In this document: positions 1 to 9,499 of the stretch, in pieces
Layout of the letters: every line of letters starts with the position of its first letter
Position numbering within the stretch: the first letter of the stretch is position 1
NCBI RefSeq assembly: GCF_023284025.1
Contig: NZ_JAKIKR010000007.1
Span: forward strand, 62,001-126,000
Direction: 5' to 3'
Source: Shewanella abyssi
Lineage (GTDB): Bacteria > Pseudomonadota > Gammaproteobacteria > Enterobacterales > Shewanellaceae
Length of the DNA stretch: 64,000 bases
Made by a program: the position numbers and the translations under genes
The notes under the pieces: model-generated
Database searches by the model: none
What the model was told of the DNA's origin: nothing
The model's input: only the letters and a program-made list of their open reading frames with translations

Positions 1-1621
1 GTTTCAGCCCTAACTCCTGCGAAATAATCTTGAATATCTCGCTATTAATCCCTGCGTAATCGCCGTTGTCGCTTATATATTCCATCGGGGCCCAATTACT
101 AACAAAACCCACTTTAATATCACCCATGCCCTTTATCATGGCGCGCTGTTTAGCGTTCAGCAGAATGAGGTCTTTAGTCGCTGAATAAATTCTATCCTCA
201 GGGTTTAAAATCCACTTTGTTTCTATCGCGGCTAGCTCCGCCGACGTCATCGCATTGAACCCAGCTGCAATACGTTCGGAAAAATCGATATCACTACCTC
301 GATTTAATACATATAGATCCGTTTTAAAATGAAGCGGTTTAAACTGGTGAAAGTCTTGCCATCGACCTTTTAATAATAAATAGTGTTGCGTCCATGCTGC
401 TGCCGCAATAAAGCCATCCACTCTGCCAGATTCTGTGGCTGCTATCATCTGTTGTACATCGGCAACATAGTAGAAATCTGAATCAGGTAAAGCCTCAATC
501 AGCTCGGCTAGATAAGGCGATGTCGGCGCCACAGCAAATACTTTACCCTTAAGCTCTTCTACCGTTTTAAAAGGGGCTTTAAAGGAAAACAGTCTGCTGC
601 TAACTTGATAGATTAAATGTGCTCGATTGAGTCCTGACTTCATCGACTCACTCTCAGGGTAAGCTAGCTGCACATCTGCGAACCCTTTTTTAACATTCGC
701 TATTGCTTGTTGCATATCGCCAGCAATAAAGCGGATCGGCAAACCGGTTTTATCCGACCATAGTTTCCAAATATCAACCAGTAACCCATGTGGTAAACCG
801 CTTGGACCTATATCAGCATAAGGCTCTATCCCCGTCTGCATAGCAATAACAACTTCGTGTTGGCTGCTTTGTATACCTAACCACTCTCGTTCAATTCTAT
901 TAGTTTCTGCTTGATCAACTAAACTAAATCCCTGCATTACGGATTGCAAAGATGACAACTTGCCTTTTTTAACGGCTGGATAGAATGCAAATTCACTGAT
1001 CGCGATACGGCGGTTAAACGGAAATGACATGATGACTTTTTGGCTAATATTGCTCTCACGCAGATACCCTTCGAGACCTGCGAAAATAAAAATCTCATTG
1101 TTAATAACCGCATCCAGTAGCTGCCTGCGACTATCATAATAAGTAAAACTCAGCTTAGGCTCTTTTTCGAGTAACACTTCAATATGGGCAGAGCCCTTAA
1201 CGACACCAATTTTATAGGGAATGAGCTTTGCTAAGGTGTTGAGATTAATCAATGCTTTATTGATATAGAGGTAGGCATTTACTTTTGATATAGGTTGTGA
1301 AAAACCGAACACGTTAAGTCGTGCTGGGGTTTTGGCCATTCCAATGTGAATATCGGCTATTGACTGCTGCACACTGTCTAAAGATTGCTGCCAATTAGCG
1401 GGCTGAAATATGATGTCTTGTTGATTAACACGGGACCATTGCCGCCATAAATCGACTAAGAGACCATTAGCAACGCCGTTTTCATCAACATATTGGAACG
1501 GGTAACTATCATCGCTCATTGATACCACTAATGGCCGCACGCCATCTTTGGCCGCAGAGAATACTGACGTTGTAAAAAAGACCGCAAAAAAAGCTAGCAG
1601 CAGGTAAGCGTTATATTTCAA
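1..1621 (-). CDS. Periplasmic sensor with tandem SBP_bac_3 domains, partial
   Basis: The 3' part lies outside the window; about 540 codons are visible. The frame opens at a TTG with an in-frame TAA directly before it and AGGG seven bases upstream, so TTG is the only reasonable start. Residues 1-23 are a signal peptide. Two complete type-3 solute-binding (amino-acid-binding-like) domains follow at about 30-245 and 250-475, each with the signature of a ligand-binding N-lobe (SYPFQYVDENG, IEPYADIG) and a 'G.LVD.W' segment. A third begins at about 497 (APMEYISDNGDYAG). In known families, several such domains in a row form the periplasmic input of EvgS-like histidine kinases or of membrane diguanylate cyclases; the output domain is not visible, so the class is inference. 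The gene is divergent from cmoA. Confidence 0.8.
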   Translation of the reverse strand, partial: MKYNAYLLLAFFAVFFTTSVFSAAKDGVRPLVVSMSDDSYPFQYVDENGVANGLLVDLWRQWSRVNQQDIIFQPANWQQSLDSVQQSIADIHIGMAKTPARLNVFGFSQPISKVNAYLYINKALINLNTLAKLIPYKIGVVKGSAHIEVLLEKEPKLSFTYYDSRRQLLDAVINNEIFIFAGLEGYLRESNISQKVIMSFPFNRRIAISEFAFYPAVKKGKLSSLQSVMQGFSLVDQAETNRIEREWLGIQSSQHEVVIAMQTGIEPYADIGPSGLPHGLLVDIWKLWSDKTGLPIRFIAGDMQQAIANVKKGFADVQLAYPESESMKSGLNRAHLIYQVSSRLFSFKAPFKTVEELKGKVFAVAPTSPYLAELIEALPDSDFYYVADVQQMIAATESGRVDGFIAAAAWTQHYLLLKGRWQDFHQFKPLHFKTDLYVLNRGSDIDFSERIAAGFNAMTSAELAAIETKWILNPEDRIYSATKDLILLNAKQRAMIKGMGDIKVGFVSNWAPMEYISDNGDYAGINSEIFKIISQELGLK

Positions 1622-1713
1622 TTACAATCCCTATAAAATGTCAAATATCTGTAAACAATTTGTATTAATAACGCTATTAGACAAAATTTTATGAGGAATT
1701 TCCAGTACTAGTC

Positions 1714-1743
1714 TTGCTGGTTGCCGAGATGTTTAGCTAGAAT
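1714..1743 (+). promoter_or_regulatory. Candidate sigma-70 promoter for cmoA
   Basis: TTGCTG and TAGAAT are separated by 18 bases and end 29 bases before the cmoA start codon. It is the best match to a housekeeping promoter in the divergent region between the sensor gene and cmoA. No experimental support. Confidence 0.4.
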
Positions 1744-1772
1744 GAGAGGTTGAATTCCCACGAATTGATCAC

Positions 1773-2504
1773 ATGAAACCTTCTCAAGACGACCTATATG
1801 CAAAACCGTACCAACAAGTCAGCGATTTTCAATTCGATGATAAAGTGGCTGGTGTGTTTAATGACATGATCCGTAGATCTGTACCTGGATACGGGCAAAT
1901 CATTAATACTATTGGAGATTTAGCACAAAAATATGCTATACCAAACAGCAAAGTGTATGATCTAGGCTGCTCTTTAGGTGCCGCAACCTTAAGCATTCGA
2001 CGTCGAGTAGAAGGTCGTAATTGCCAGATTATCGCGGTAGATAACAGTGAATCCATGATTCAGCGCTGTAAAGAAAACCTTTCAGCTTACGTTAGCGAAA
2101 CGCCTGTTAAGTTAATCTGTGGTGATATCCGTGATATTGAGATAGAAAATGCCTCTTTAGTTATACTTAATTTTACCATGCAATTTCTTGCGCCTGAACA
2201 TAGAGAAAGCTTGCTCAAGAAAATCTACGAAGGCTTACTGCCTGGCGGACTTTTAGTCTTATCTGAGAAGCTTTACTTCGAACAGCCTAAGATTCAATCA
2301 ACGTTAGATGATTTACATCTCGATTTCAAAAGAGCAAATGGTTACAGTGAGTTAGAGATAAGTCAAAAAAGAAGTTCACTCGAGCATGTCATGAAGCCAG
2401 ATACGCTTCAACAACATGAAATACGGATAAAAGAACAGGGTTTTAGCCAGTTTAGTGTCTGGTTCCAATGTTTTAATTTTGCATCTATGGTGGCAATTAA
2501 GTGA
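1773..2504 (+). CDS. cmoA: Carboxy-S-adenosyl-L-methionine synthase CmoA
   Basis: CmoA converts S-adenosylmethionine and prephenate into carboxy-SAM, the donor CmoB uses to make 5-carboxymethoxyuridine at tRNA wobble position 34. The 243-residue protein has the family's usual length and shows the Rossmann SAM-binding segment [14 protein letters not shown] near residue 65 and the preceding [11 protein letters not shown] stretch typical of CmoA. The start is placed where the E. coli protein aligns; its ribosome-binding site is weak. The stop codon overlaps the GTG start of cmoB by four bases, so the two are translationally coupled. Confidence 0.95.
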   Translation: MKPSQDDLYAKPYQQVSDFQFDDKVAGVFNDMIRRSVPGYGQIINTIGDLAQKYAIPNSKVYDLGCSLGAATLSIRRRVEGRNCQIIAVDNSESMIQRCKENLSAYVSETPVKLICGDIRDIEIENASLVILNFTMQFLAPEHRESLLKKIYEGLLPGGLLVLSEKLYFEQPKIQSTLDDLHLDFKRANGYSELEISQKRSSLEHVMKPDTLQQHEIRIKEQGFSQFSVWFQCFNFASMVAIK

Positions 2505-3493
2505 TAAGTTTTAGCTCGTTTTACAAACAAATTTCGGACTCTAGCCTACAACACTGGTTAGAGACTCTCCCCGCTATCCTCGGTGAGTGGCAACGAGAAC
2601 ATAAGCATGGTTCTTTGCCTAAATGGGAAAAGGTGCTTAATAAATTGCATTACCCTGCGCCCGATAGCATTGATTTTAAAACCAGTGTGACCATAGGCTC
2701 TGGTAGCCAGCTATCGGCAGGTGAACAAGAAAAACTTGAAAATCTGTTAGCTATCTTCAAACCTTGGCGTAAAGGCCCATACTCTATCCACGGTGTAGAA
2801 ATAGATACCGAGTGGCGCTCAGATTGGAAATGGGAGCGTATAGCCCCGCATATTTCACCTTTGGCCAACAGAACGGTACTTGATGTGGGTTGTGGCAGTG
2901 GTTATCACATGTGGCGGATGCTGGGTGATGGTGCTAAACATGTGGTCGGTATCGACCCAGCCCCGCTGTTCATGTGTCAGTTTGAAGCCGTTAAAAGAAT
3001 CGCGGGTAACGACCAGCCGATTCACTTTCTGCCTTTAGGCATTGAAGAGTTGCCACCGCTAGATGCTTTCGACACCGTTTTTTCGATGGGTGTACTTTAT
3101 CATCGCCGCTCCCCAATCGATCATCTCATCCAACTTAGAGATCAGTTACGCACCGGTGGCGAACTCGTTCTAGAAACCTTAGTCATCGATGGAGATGAGA
3201 ATACGGTGCTAGTTCCGGAAGATCGCTATGGAAAAATGAATAATGTTTGGTTCTTACCTTCTGTTGCAGCGCTTATGCTTTGGCTTAAAAAGAGTGATTT
3301 CATCAATATACGTTGTGTTGATGTTGATATTACCTCTTTAGCAGAACAACGAAGTACGGCCTGGATGCCGAATGAATCATTAGTCGATTACTTAGACCCT
3401 AATGATGTTAGCCTTACCGTTGAAGGCTATCCGGCGCCAAAGAGAGCAACAATCATCGCCACAAAGAACCAACCAAATAAAGATTTAATCTAG
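2501..3493 (+). CDS. cmoB: tRNA U34 carboxymethyltransferase CmoB
   Basis: CmoB transfers the carboxymethyl group of carboxy-SAM to 5-hydroxyuridine 34 of several tRNAs, widening wobble decoding. At 330 residues it is close to E. coli CmoB throughout: [11 protein letters not shown] near 105-115, the SAM loop [14 protein letters not shown] near 128, [12 protein letters not shown] near 200, and [15 protein letters not shown] near 226. It starts with GTG overlapping the cmoA stop. The lipoprotein gene downstream follows closely, so cmoAB may share a transcript with the envelope operon behind it. Confidence 0.96.
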   Translation: MISFSSFYKQISDSSLQHWLETLPAILGEWQREHKHGSLPKWEKVLNKLHYPAPDSIDFKTSVTIGSGSQLSAGEQEKLENLLAIFKPWRKGPYSIHGVEIDTEWRSDWKWERIAPHISPLANRTVLDVGCGSGYHMWRMLGDGAKHVVGIDPAPLFMCQFEAVKRIAGNDQPIHFLPLGIEELPPLDAFDTVFSMGVLYHRRSPIDHLIQLRDQLRTGGELVLETLVIDGDENTVLVPEDRYGKMNNVWFLPSVAALMLWLKKSDFINIRCVDVDITSLAEQRSTAWMPNESLVDYLDPNDVSLTVEGYPAPKRATIIATKNQPNKDLI

Positions 3494-3514
3494 CCGATAG
3501 TAATGGGAAGCACT

Positions 3515-4267
3515 ATGTTAAAGCAGATAATTTGTATCGCCGCCATCGCAACCGCAATCAGTGGTTGTGCAGCAACTAAAGACGCCAACGCGCCTATACC
3601 CGTTGATGCAACGGTACTAAAAGCCAGTTTGAATCAACAACAAGTTAATATTGTTAATGCCATCGATTCTTGTAAAGAGATGCAAACAGCAAGCATGACA
3701 ACATTAGCAGCCCAGCTCGCGCAGTTGGATGCAAAAATCACCGACCTGCATAAGAAAGAGAAGATAGCGGTAGTGCCCGTTGTCGCGCCAAAACAATGCC
3801 CTCCGTCACCATTGCAAGGTAAGTTCATTCTGGGTGCGGAGGAAAATGTCTATGTCGATGAAATGAAAGCAAGCTTTAACACTCGAATCGATACAGGTGC
3901 AGAGTCATCATCAGTTGATGCTCGTAATATCATTTTATTTGAAAGAGATGGTGACCAATGGGTTCGCTTTGATGTGCTAACTCACGGCGCTAAACAACCA
4001 GCACAAACGTTTGAATCTAAAGTCGAACGCTTCGTGCGAATTAAAGAGTCTGATGATAAAACGGACAGACGTCCCGTTATCCATGCACATCTCGAGATTG
4101 GTGAATACAAAGCTGAGACAGATCTTAACTTAAGCGACAGAAGTCACTTAGAGTTTCCGCTGTTGCTTGGCCGCAAGTTTATGCAAGATATTGCCGTGGT
4201 AGATGTTGGCCAAACTTATATCCATGGAAAGAAAAAAGGCGGTAGTGCATCGTCTGCTTCTCAATAA
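3515..4267 (+). CDS. Retropepsin-like 'ATP-dependent zinc protease' family lipoprotein
   Basis: The N-terminus (MLKQIICIAAIATAISGC) is a lipoprotein signal peptide with Cys near residue 18. The ATG at 3515 is preferred over 3503 because GGGAAG then sits just upstream. A short helical linker precedes the C-terminal domain of the family labelled putative ATP-dependent zinc protease (PF05618). The visible active-site-like motif is IDTGAESSSVDA near residue 125, a D-T-G retropepsin signature, with an LLLGRKF strand near the end, so an aspartic-protease fold is more likely than a zinc enzyme. In other proteobacteria this family is found beside the transglutaminase/7TM and ATP-grasp genes that follow here. 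The substrate is unknown. Confidence 0.82.
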   Translation: MLKQIICIAAIATAISGCAATKDANAPIPVDATVLKASLNQQQVNIVNAIDSCKEMQTASMTTLAAQLAQLDAKITDLHKKEKIAVVPVVAPKQCPPSPLQGKFILGAEENVYVDEMKASFNTRIDTGAESSSVDARNIILFERDGDQWVRFDVLTHGAKQPAQTFESKVERFVRIKESDDKTDRRPVIHAHLEIGEYKAETDLNLSDRSHLEFPLLLGRKFMQDIAVVDVGQTYIHGKKKGGSASSASQ

Positions 4268-4282
4268 CAGGAATAAAAAATA

Positions 4283-5788
4283 ATGCATTCTAGAAAGCCT
4301 TTTTATATTTTAGTTGTCATGCTCTTTATTGCAGGTATCACGGCGAGTGTCTATCGCGGCATTGAGCACAGCGTACCGTTTCTCCCAGGCAAACAAGTTC
4401 AAAGTTGGGCTGTAGACGCAAAAGTCAGCTTCCAAGGTACCGGCGAGCCGTCAGAAGTGTCTTTCTCTTTACCAGAAGATCCCGCTTATGAAATCTTAGT
4501 CGAAAACGCAACATCACCTGGCTATGGTTTAACCATCACCAATAATAGGTTTGATCGCCGCGCAATATGGTCTATCCGTAGCGCAACGGGTCAACAAGAT
4601 CTCTATTATAAAGTCACCTTGATCCCAACGGGACAAGAGCGACTGCTTGCCGAGAGTGAACCTGCGGCACCGACGCCCTATATGTGGCCCGCGACTGAAA
4701 GCGCTGCAGCGGCACAGGCTACCGAAGAGGTTTGGGCAAAAAGTGCCACTAACCTCTCGTTTGCACAACAGCTTAATCAAGACCTAAATGCCAATGAGCG
4801 TAGTCAAAACATTGAACTACTGCTCGCTGGAAACTCGCCCAGTAAACTATTCGTTAGAATGCTGCACAACAAAAGTATCCCGGCGAGAGAAGTCAGTGGA
4901 TTGTTCCTTGAAGATCAGCGTCGTAGACAACAGTTATCCACTTTTGTTGAGGTCTATAATGATGGTGAATGGCACTTGTTCGACCCGAAAACGGGTAGCC
5001 AAGGACGTCCAGAAGATCTATTACTTTGGGATCGCTCAGGAACATCTGTACTGGATGTGATTGGTGGCGTTAACTCACAAGTTAATTTTTCAATGCTACA
5101 AGATACCCGTTCAGCTCTGGCGACTGCAATTGATGTGATGAAGAATGACAATGCACTCGATTTCTCCTTGTATCAATTACCGCTTGAAGAGCAAAGCCTG
5201 TTTAAAGGCATATTGCTTATCCCAATCGGGGTATTAATGGTGGTATTTTTGCGCGTATTAATCGGCATTAAAACCTCTGGTACGTTTATGCCAGTGCTCA
5301 TCGCCCTCGCCTTTATACAAACCACACTGATTACCGGACTGGTTGGCTTCTTGCTAATTGTTGCATTTGGCTTGATGATCCGCTCGTACCTGTCCGAGTT
5401 GAATCTATTGCTAATATCACGGATCTCTGCGGTGATTATCGTAGTGATAGGCATTATCGGGCTGTTTACCCTGTTATCTTATAAGTTCGGTTTAAGCGAA
5501 GGCCTCACGATTACTTTCTTCCCAATGATTATCTTGGCATGGACAATTGAGAGAATGTCTATTCTGTGGGAAGAGGAAGGTGCAAAAGAGGTCTTTATAC
5601 AAGGCGGTGGTAGCCTATTTGTCGCAACATTGGCTTACTTAGCCATGAGTGCGACTTGGGTTCAACATTGGGTATTTAACTTCCTTGGTATTCATCTGGT
5701 GATCTTAGCCCTCGTGCTGTTGATGGGACAATATACCGGTTATCGTCTGCTTGAGCTAAAACGCTTTAAGCCTTTGGCTGGAGAATAA
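4283..5788 (+). CDS. Inactive transglutaminase fused to seven transmembrane helices
   Basis: One N-terminal membrane segment (residues about 7-24) leads into a periplasmic region and then a transglutaminase-like fold around 180-245. The usual Cys-His-Asp triad is broken: the His expected in 'HxWVEVY.DG.W' is Ser in STFVEVYNDGEWHLFDP, and no Cys stands at the start of the core helix (SPSKLFVRML). The C-terminal 190 residues form about six to seven hydrophobic helices starting at LFKGILLIPIGVLMVV. This is the architecture of the inactive transglutaminase/7TM family. The gene lies 15 bases after the protease-like gene and one base before the ATP-grasp gene. A peptide-sensing or peptide-handling membrane role is inference. 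Confidence 0.85.
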   Translation: MHSRKPFYILVVMLFIAGITASVYRGIEHSVPFLPGKQVQSWAVDAKVSFQGTGEPSEVSFSLPEDPAYEILVENATSPGYGLTITNNRFDRRAIWSIRSATGQQDLYYKVTLIPTGQERLLAESEPAAPTPYMWPATESAAAAQATEEVWAKSATNLSFAQQLNQDLNANERSQNIELLLAGNSPSKLFVRMLHNKSIPAREVSGLFLEDQRRRQQLSTFVEVYNDGEWHLFDPKTGSQGRPEDLLLWDRSGTSVLDVIGGVNSQVNFSMLQDTRSALATAIDVMKNDNALDFSLYQLPLEEQSLFKGILLIPIGVLMVVFLRVLIGIKTSGTFMPVLIALAFIQTTLITGLVGFLLIVAFGLMIRSYLSELNLLLISRISAVIIVVIGIIGLFTLLSYKFGLSEGLTITFFPMIILAWTIERMSILWEEEGAKEVFIQGGGSLFVATLAYLAMSATWVQHWVFNFLGIHLVILALVLLMGQYTGYRLLELKRFKPLAGE

Positions 5789-5789
5789 T

Positions 5790-6740
5790 ATGTTTCTCGC
5801 TAACCCCTCAGCGTTAACGCGTGGCGGTGTTTTAGGTATGAACAAGCGTAATATCGACTATATTGGTCGCTATAACCCGCGTAAGTACTATAAACGAGTC
5901 GACGATAAGCTAACCACAAAACAACTCGCCCTTGCTAATAATATTGCCGTACCCGATCTTATTGGTACGGTTTCCGAGCAACATGAGATTAACGATATAC
6001 CCGCAATGGTGAATGACACTGTTGGTTTTGTTATTAAGCCATCGAAAGGTTCTGGCGGCAAAGGTATTTTAGTGGTCACTAAAGTTGACAATGGCCGCTA
6101 TTACAAGCCAAACGGTCAGGAGGTTACCCCTTCAGAAGTTTATCGTCATGTCTCAAATGTACTCAGTGGTCTGTTCTCATTAGGCGGTAATCCCGATGTG
6201 GCGATTGTTGAAGGATTAATTCAGTTTGATCCGGTTTTTGATGGCTACTCCTATGAAGGTGTGCCCGATATCCGTTTAATCGTGTTTAAAGGCTTCCCGA
6301 TTATGGGGATGATCCGCCTCTCTACAGCAGCATCAGACGGTAAGGCTAACTTACACCAAGGCGCTGTGGGTGTGGGGGTTGATATTGCTACAGGTAAAGG
6401 ACTGCATGCCGTTCAGTTTGATAAGCCTATCGACTTGCATCCTGATACCCAAAAAGAGCTAACCGCAATTCAAGTTCCCCAATGGGATACGCTGCTGCAT
6501 ACAGCCTCTAAAGCCTATGAAATGTCTGAGCTCGGCTATTTAGGGACTGATATGGTACTCGATAAATACAGAGGCCCCTTATTACTCGAGCTAAATGCCC
6601 GTCCAGGCCTTGCGATTCAAATTGCTAATGGCCGTGGGATCTTGAACAATTTGCGTCATGTAGAGCAGATGCCAAACCACAACATGTCGGTTGAAGAACG
6701 CGTGGTGTATGCCAAGAAACACTTTAGTGCTAACAGCTAG
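5790..6740 (+). CDS. Alpha-L-glutamate ligase-like ATP-grasp enzyme
   Basis: ATP-grasp enzymes join a carboxylate to an amine through an acyl phosphate. This 316-residue protein shows the ATP-grasp lysine/glycine loop (VIKPSKGSGGKGI near 88-100) and the metal-binding C-terminal strand LLLELNARPG near 272, where Glu and Asn bind magnesium. It matches the sugar-transferase-associated/RimK-like group called alpha-L-glutamate ligase-like. No signal peptide is present, so it works in the cytoplasm while its two upstream partners are in the envelope. The start ATG has GGAGAATA upstream and follows the previous stop by one base. The substrate (peptide, protein tail or small amine) is not known. Confidence 0.85.
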   Translation: MFLANPSALTRGGVLGMNKRNIDYIGRYNPRKYYKRVDDKLTTKQLALANNIAVPDLIGTVSEQHEINDIPAMVNDTVGFVIKPSKGSGGKGILVVTKVDNGRYYKPNGQEVTPSEVYRHVSNVLSGLFSLGGNPDVAIVEGLIQFDPVFDGYSYEGVPDIRLIVFKGFPIMGMIRLSTAASDGKANLHQGAVGVGVDIATGKGLHAVQFDKPIDLHPDTQKELTAIQVPQWDTLLHTASKAYEMSELGYLGTDMVLDKYRGPLLLELNARPGLAIQIANGRGILNNLRHVEQMPNHNMSVEERVVYAKKHFSANS

Positions 6741-8451
6741 ATTGAAAGTAAACCTTGTTGGGTTAGTTATCTTGCTCACAAGTATGGTCCATACGGCAGC
6801 CAGTGCTGCCGTATCGCCTATTCCACTGCTCGTTGAGCAGTGCCTTCGCTACAATTTCCCTACCGATACTATCGACTCAGCGTTAGACAGTGATACCAAT
6901 GCAATCACATTCGAGCGGCAGCTTATTGGCTTTTTTAATATTAACGACCGTATTAACTACTATCGTCAATATCCGCTATCTTATGCAGACAGAGAGCTTG
7001 TACTCCAATGCCAGCTGTATCTCGCCGATGAACTGGCACTTTATCTAGATAGCTCTCAGTTTCAGTCGTTACAATTTAGCTTTGCTAACAATAAAAGCCA
7101 GCAAATTACCGCACTGCTTAAACGTATCAATCAGTTATCGAAAAACAGTCAATCACCCACATACAAAGCACAACTGCATACCGCCCAAGCCGCTTTTAAA
7201 CAGAAGCTTAGCTCACAAGCATTAAACTTGAATATTTCGGATAAAACATGCGAGCTATCCCATAGCACTGCGGGCGAAGCAGAAAATAGTTTCAACGGTT
7301 CATTAGCAAGTTATCTCATAAAACAGCCTGATGAGCAGTGTCGAAAACGTGTTTGGCAAGCCTATCAAGCGCGGGCATCAGATAAAAATAAAACGGCGTT
7401 AGCAACCATTACCGCATTGAGACAGCAACAAGCGCTACAAGCGGGCTTTGCTAATTACAGCCAATTCAAGTTAGATGAGCAGATGCTACATTCATCAGAG
7501 ATTGTTGAGCAATTTTTGTTGTCGCAAACCCATAATATCGAAATAGCTCCCTGGGATCTTGGTCGCGCACTCGCATCAGCACCCTCCTCACATGTCACCG
7601 CAATGGATAGCAGTCAATGGTTGGTTTTGGCCGCTAAAGAGCTTGAAGCGTTAGCAATAGGTTTCGAATGGATAAATGAAAAATCAATTCGTGTATGGCA
7701 TAAGCAGCGACTGCTAGGTGATATCTATTTAACTGAAAATAAAAAAATCGCCATAAAACCGATTCGACAACTTGTGGTAGGCCAACAATTTGGTCAAATT
7801 GAACTGTCATTACCCGCCAAATTAAGCCGCTACCAGCAGCAAAGGCAAGCCATTAAAGCCGTTGCAACTGCCGTCAAAAAGCTAAGCAAGGGTCATCAAT
7901 TTTATCTGCTCAATACCATAAGCGAAACGGCAGATAGCAGTAATATCGACGCATTGTGGCTAGAGTACTGGTTATTAGATAAATTACTTAAAGCACCACA
8001 AGCCGGTTCTCGAGAAGCCATTCTGCTGCTCTACTCAGAGCAACTTGTGGTATTTAGATCGAAAGTCGCAATCGATTTATATAGAGCAGGCACAAGGTCA
8101 GCGACGTTTGACCATCATCAACAATTTTCGCTAGGCTTTGGAAAGTACTGGGATAAAACAGCAGATGCTCCCTTTACCTTTAGTGCTATTGTTTACGAAG
8201 GGCCTCTCTATTATCAAAAGTTATGGCAAAAAAACGTCGCACATTATATATACCAATCCACCAAGGCTTGCCAAGATCAAAGCGCTATTTTTGATACCTT
8301 GGTGGTCAATGAACCAGCCGATAGCATTGAAGTGATCCTTCAAACACTATTGGGGTCTCCTATTACAGCTGTTCCACTTATAACAAGGATCCAACATGCC
8401 TTCGATGCTAAAAATAAGTACCCTAGCCGTTGCACTTTTTTGCAGCAGTAG
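6709..8451 (+). CDS. Secreted degenerate M3-peptidase-like protein, zinc site lost
   Basis: This 580-residue protein starts inside the end of the ATP-grasp gene; ATG 6709, TTG 6742 and ATG 6784 are all possible starts before a hydrophobic signal segment ending ...TAASA. Residues about 200-245 read like the helical core of M3 (thimet/Dcp) peptidases: 'RKRVWQAYQAR......ITALRQQQALQAGFANYSQF' parallels 'REKIYKGYVERG...LAALRAERAQLMGYKTHAHF' of the intact M3 enzyme at 61156-63333. A later 'YYQKLWQKNVAHYIY' parallels 'YYSYLWSDILGADAF'. Where that enzyme has HEFGH, this one reads KKLSKGHQ (about 7871-7899), so the zinc ligands and catalytic Glu are gone. I infer a pseudoprotease; the function is unknown. 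Confidence 0.6.
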   Translation: MPRNTLVLTARLKVNLVGLVILLTSMVHTAASAAVSPIPLLVEQCLRYNFPTDTIDSALDSDTNAITFERQLIGFFNINDRINYYRQYPLSYADRELVLQCQLYLADELALYLDSSQFQSLQFSFANNKSQQITALLKRINQLSKNSQSPTYKAQLHTAQAAFKQKLSSQALNLNISDKTCELSHSTAGEAENSFNGSLASYLIKQPDEQCRKRVWQAYQARASDKNKTALATITALRQQQALQAGFANYSQFKLDEQMLHSSEIVEQFLLSQTHNIEIAPWDLGRALASAPSSHVTAMDSSQWLVLAAKELEALAIGFEWINEKSIRVWHKQRLLGDIYLTENKKIAIKPIRQLVVGQQFGQIELSLPAKLSRYQQQRQAIKAVATAVKKLSKGHQFYLLNTISETADSSNIDALWLEYWLLDKLLKAPQAGSREAILLLYSEQLVVFRSKVAIDLYRAGTRSATFDHHQQFSLGFGKYWDKTADAPFTFSAIVYEGPLYYQKLWQKNVAHYIYQSTKACQDQSAIFDTLVVNEPADSIEVILQTLLGSPITAVPLITRIQHAFDAKNKYPSRCTFLQQ

Positions 8452-9496
8452 TTTTGCATCAGCGCCATTAGTCACAGAAGCAGCTAAAAGCGAAGTCTAT
8501 CAAGGGATAAAAGCCAATCTTGAAAAGCATCTATTTGAGCTGCCTCCCCGTGTTCAAGGCCACTATGGCATTAGACAATATAGAATGACCGGTGACAGCC
8601 GATATGCCAACGCGGCACTGGTCGATCTGTATGCTGTAACCGAAGCTCAAGCCTTCTATGCTTGTAACCTTAATCAAAAAGACTTCATCAGTCACCAAGC
8701 CAACCAAGCCATCTCTGTTTTGGGCAAAGGGCCGAGAGCCAAAGCGCGTAAAAAAGCCTTAAAACCTTTCCCAGAATTCATCTTCTATACCGACGTGTTG
8801 CTACGTTACTCAAGCCGCATTAATGAATTTGGCCTCACTGGCCCATGTAATGAACAGTTGATTAATACGCTTAAAAAGGCCGATCTTAAAAGTGGGCTTA
8901 CAGACAAAGCGATGATAAAAACCTGGGCGGCACAACTCATTAACTATGTCTATTGGGCGAAGCAGATTGGTGTTGGTGATTATTTAGCAGATTATAAAGA
9001 TGCCTTTATTAGTGTCTATCCTGATAGCCAAGATCAGCAGCTCGATAAAAAGCAGTATCGCAATAAACTCTACGGCATGACTCATTTTATTTTCGCCGCC
9101 AGTGAATATTATCAACACGATGTAGATGCAAAAGAGTTTGCTTGGATTTTGGATCATTTCGAGCAAAATATTGACCGCATTCTTAAAGATGCTACCGATG
9201 ATATTATTGCAGAGGTTGGCATTAGCTTTCTGCTTGCTAGGCAAGCAGACCATCCCGTTGTCGAAAAAACACAGCGGCATATTATCAAAGCATTCAATCA
9301 ACAAGAGCAGATGATCCCTTCTCCCCGTGGTAATCCCGATCTGGTTATGGGTGAGCATCGTAATGTGTTAGCCATGATGCTACTTGATTGGCCAGAAAAG
9401 CTGCATAAGGGCCCCTATTTATCAGAGCTTAAAGCAACCAAAAAATACTTGCCGAAGCAAGTTCAAGTTAAACCAAAAACAAATAGTGAACGCTAA
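8396..9496 (+). CDS. Secreted protein of unknown function
   Basis: I do not recognise the family. The first 22 residues (MPSMLKISTLAVALFCSSSFASA) are a classical signal peptide. The rest is about 345 residues, predicted mostly helical and rich in Tyr and Lys, with two Cys (YACNLNQKD and GPCNEQL) that could form a disulfide. AAGGA seven bases before ATG 8396 supports this start, which lies 56 bases inside the preceding gene; the overlap points to co-translation. LPPRVQGHYGIRQYRMTGD near residue 53 is a distinctive conserved-looking stretch. Position suggests it works with the M3-like protein in the periplasm or outside the cell. Confidence 0.75.
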   Translation: MPSMLKISTLAVALFCSSSFASAPLVTEAAKSEVYQGIKANLEKHLFELPPRVQGHYGIRQYRMTGDSRYANAALVDLYAVTEAQAFYACNLNQKDFISHQANQAISVLGKGPRAKARKKALKPFPEFIFYTDVLLRYSSRINEFGLTGPCNEQLINTLKKADLKSGLTDKAMIKTWAAQLINYVYWAKQIGVGDYLADYKDAFISVYPDSQDQQLDKKQYRNKLYGMTHFIFAASEYYQHDVDAKEFAWILDHFEQNIDRILKDATDDIIAEVGISFLLARQADHPVVEKTQRHIIKAFNQQEQMIPSPRGNPDLVMGEHRNVLAMMLLDWPEKLHKGPYLSELKATKKYLPKQVQVKPKTNSER

Positions 9497-9499
9497 ACA

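Noticed and set aside
8984..9358. 124-codon minus-strand frame inside the secreted-protein gene
   Set aside because: Antisense shadow of a gene with a good start, signal peptide and ribosome-binding site.
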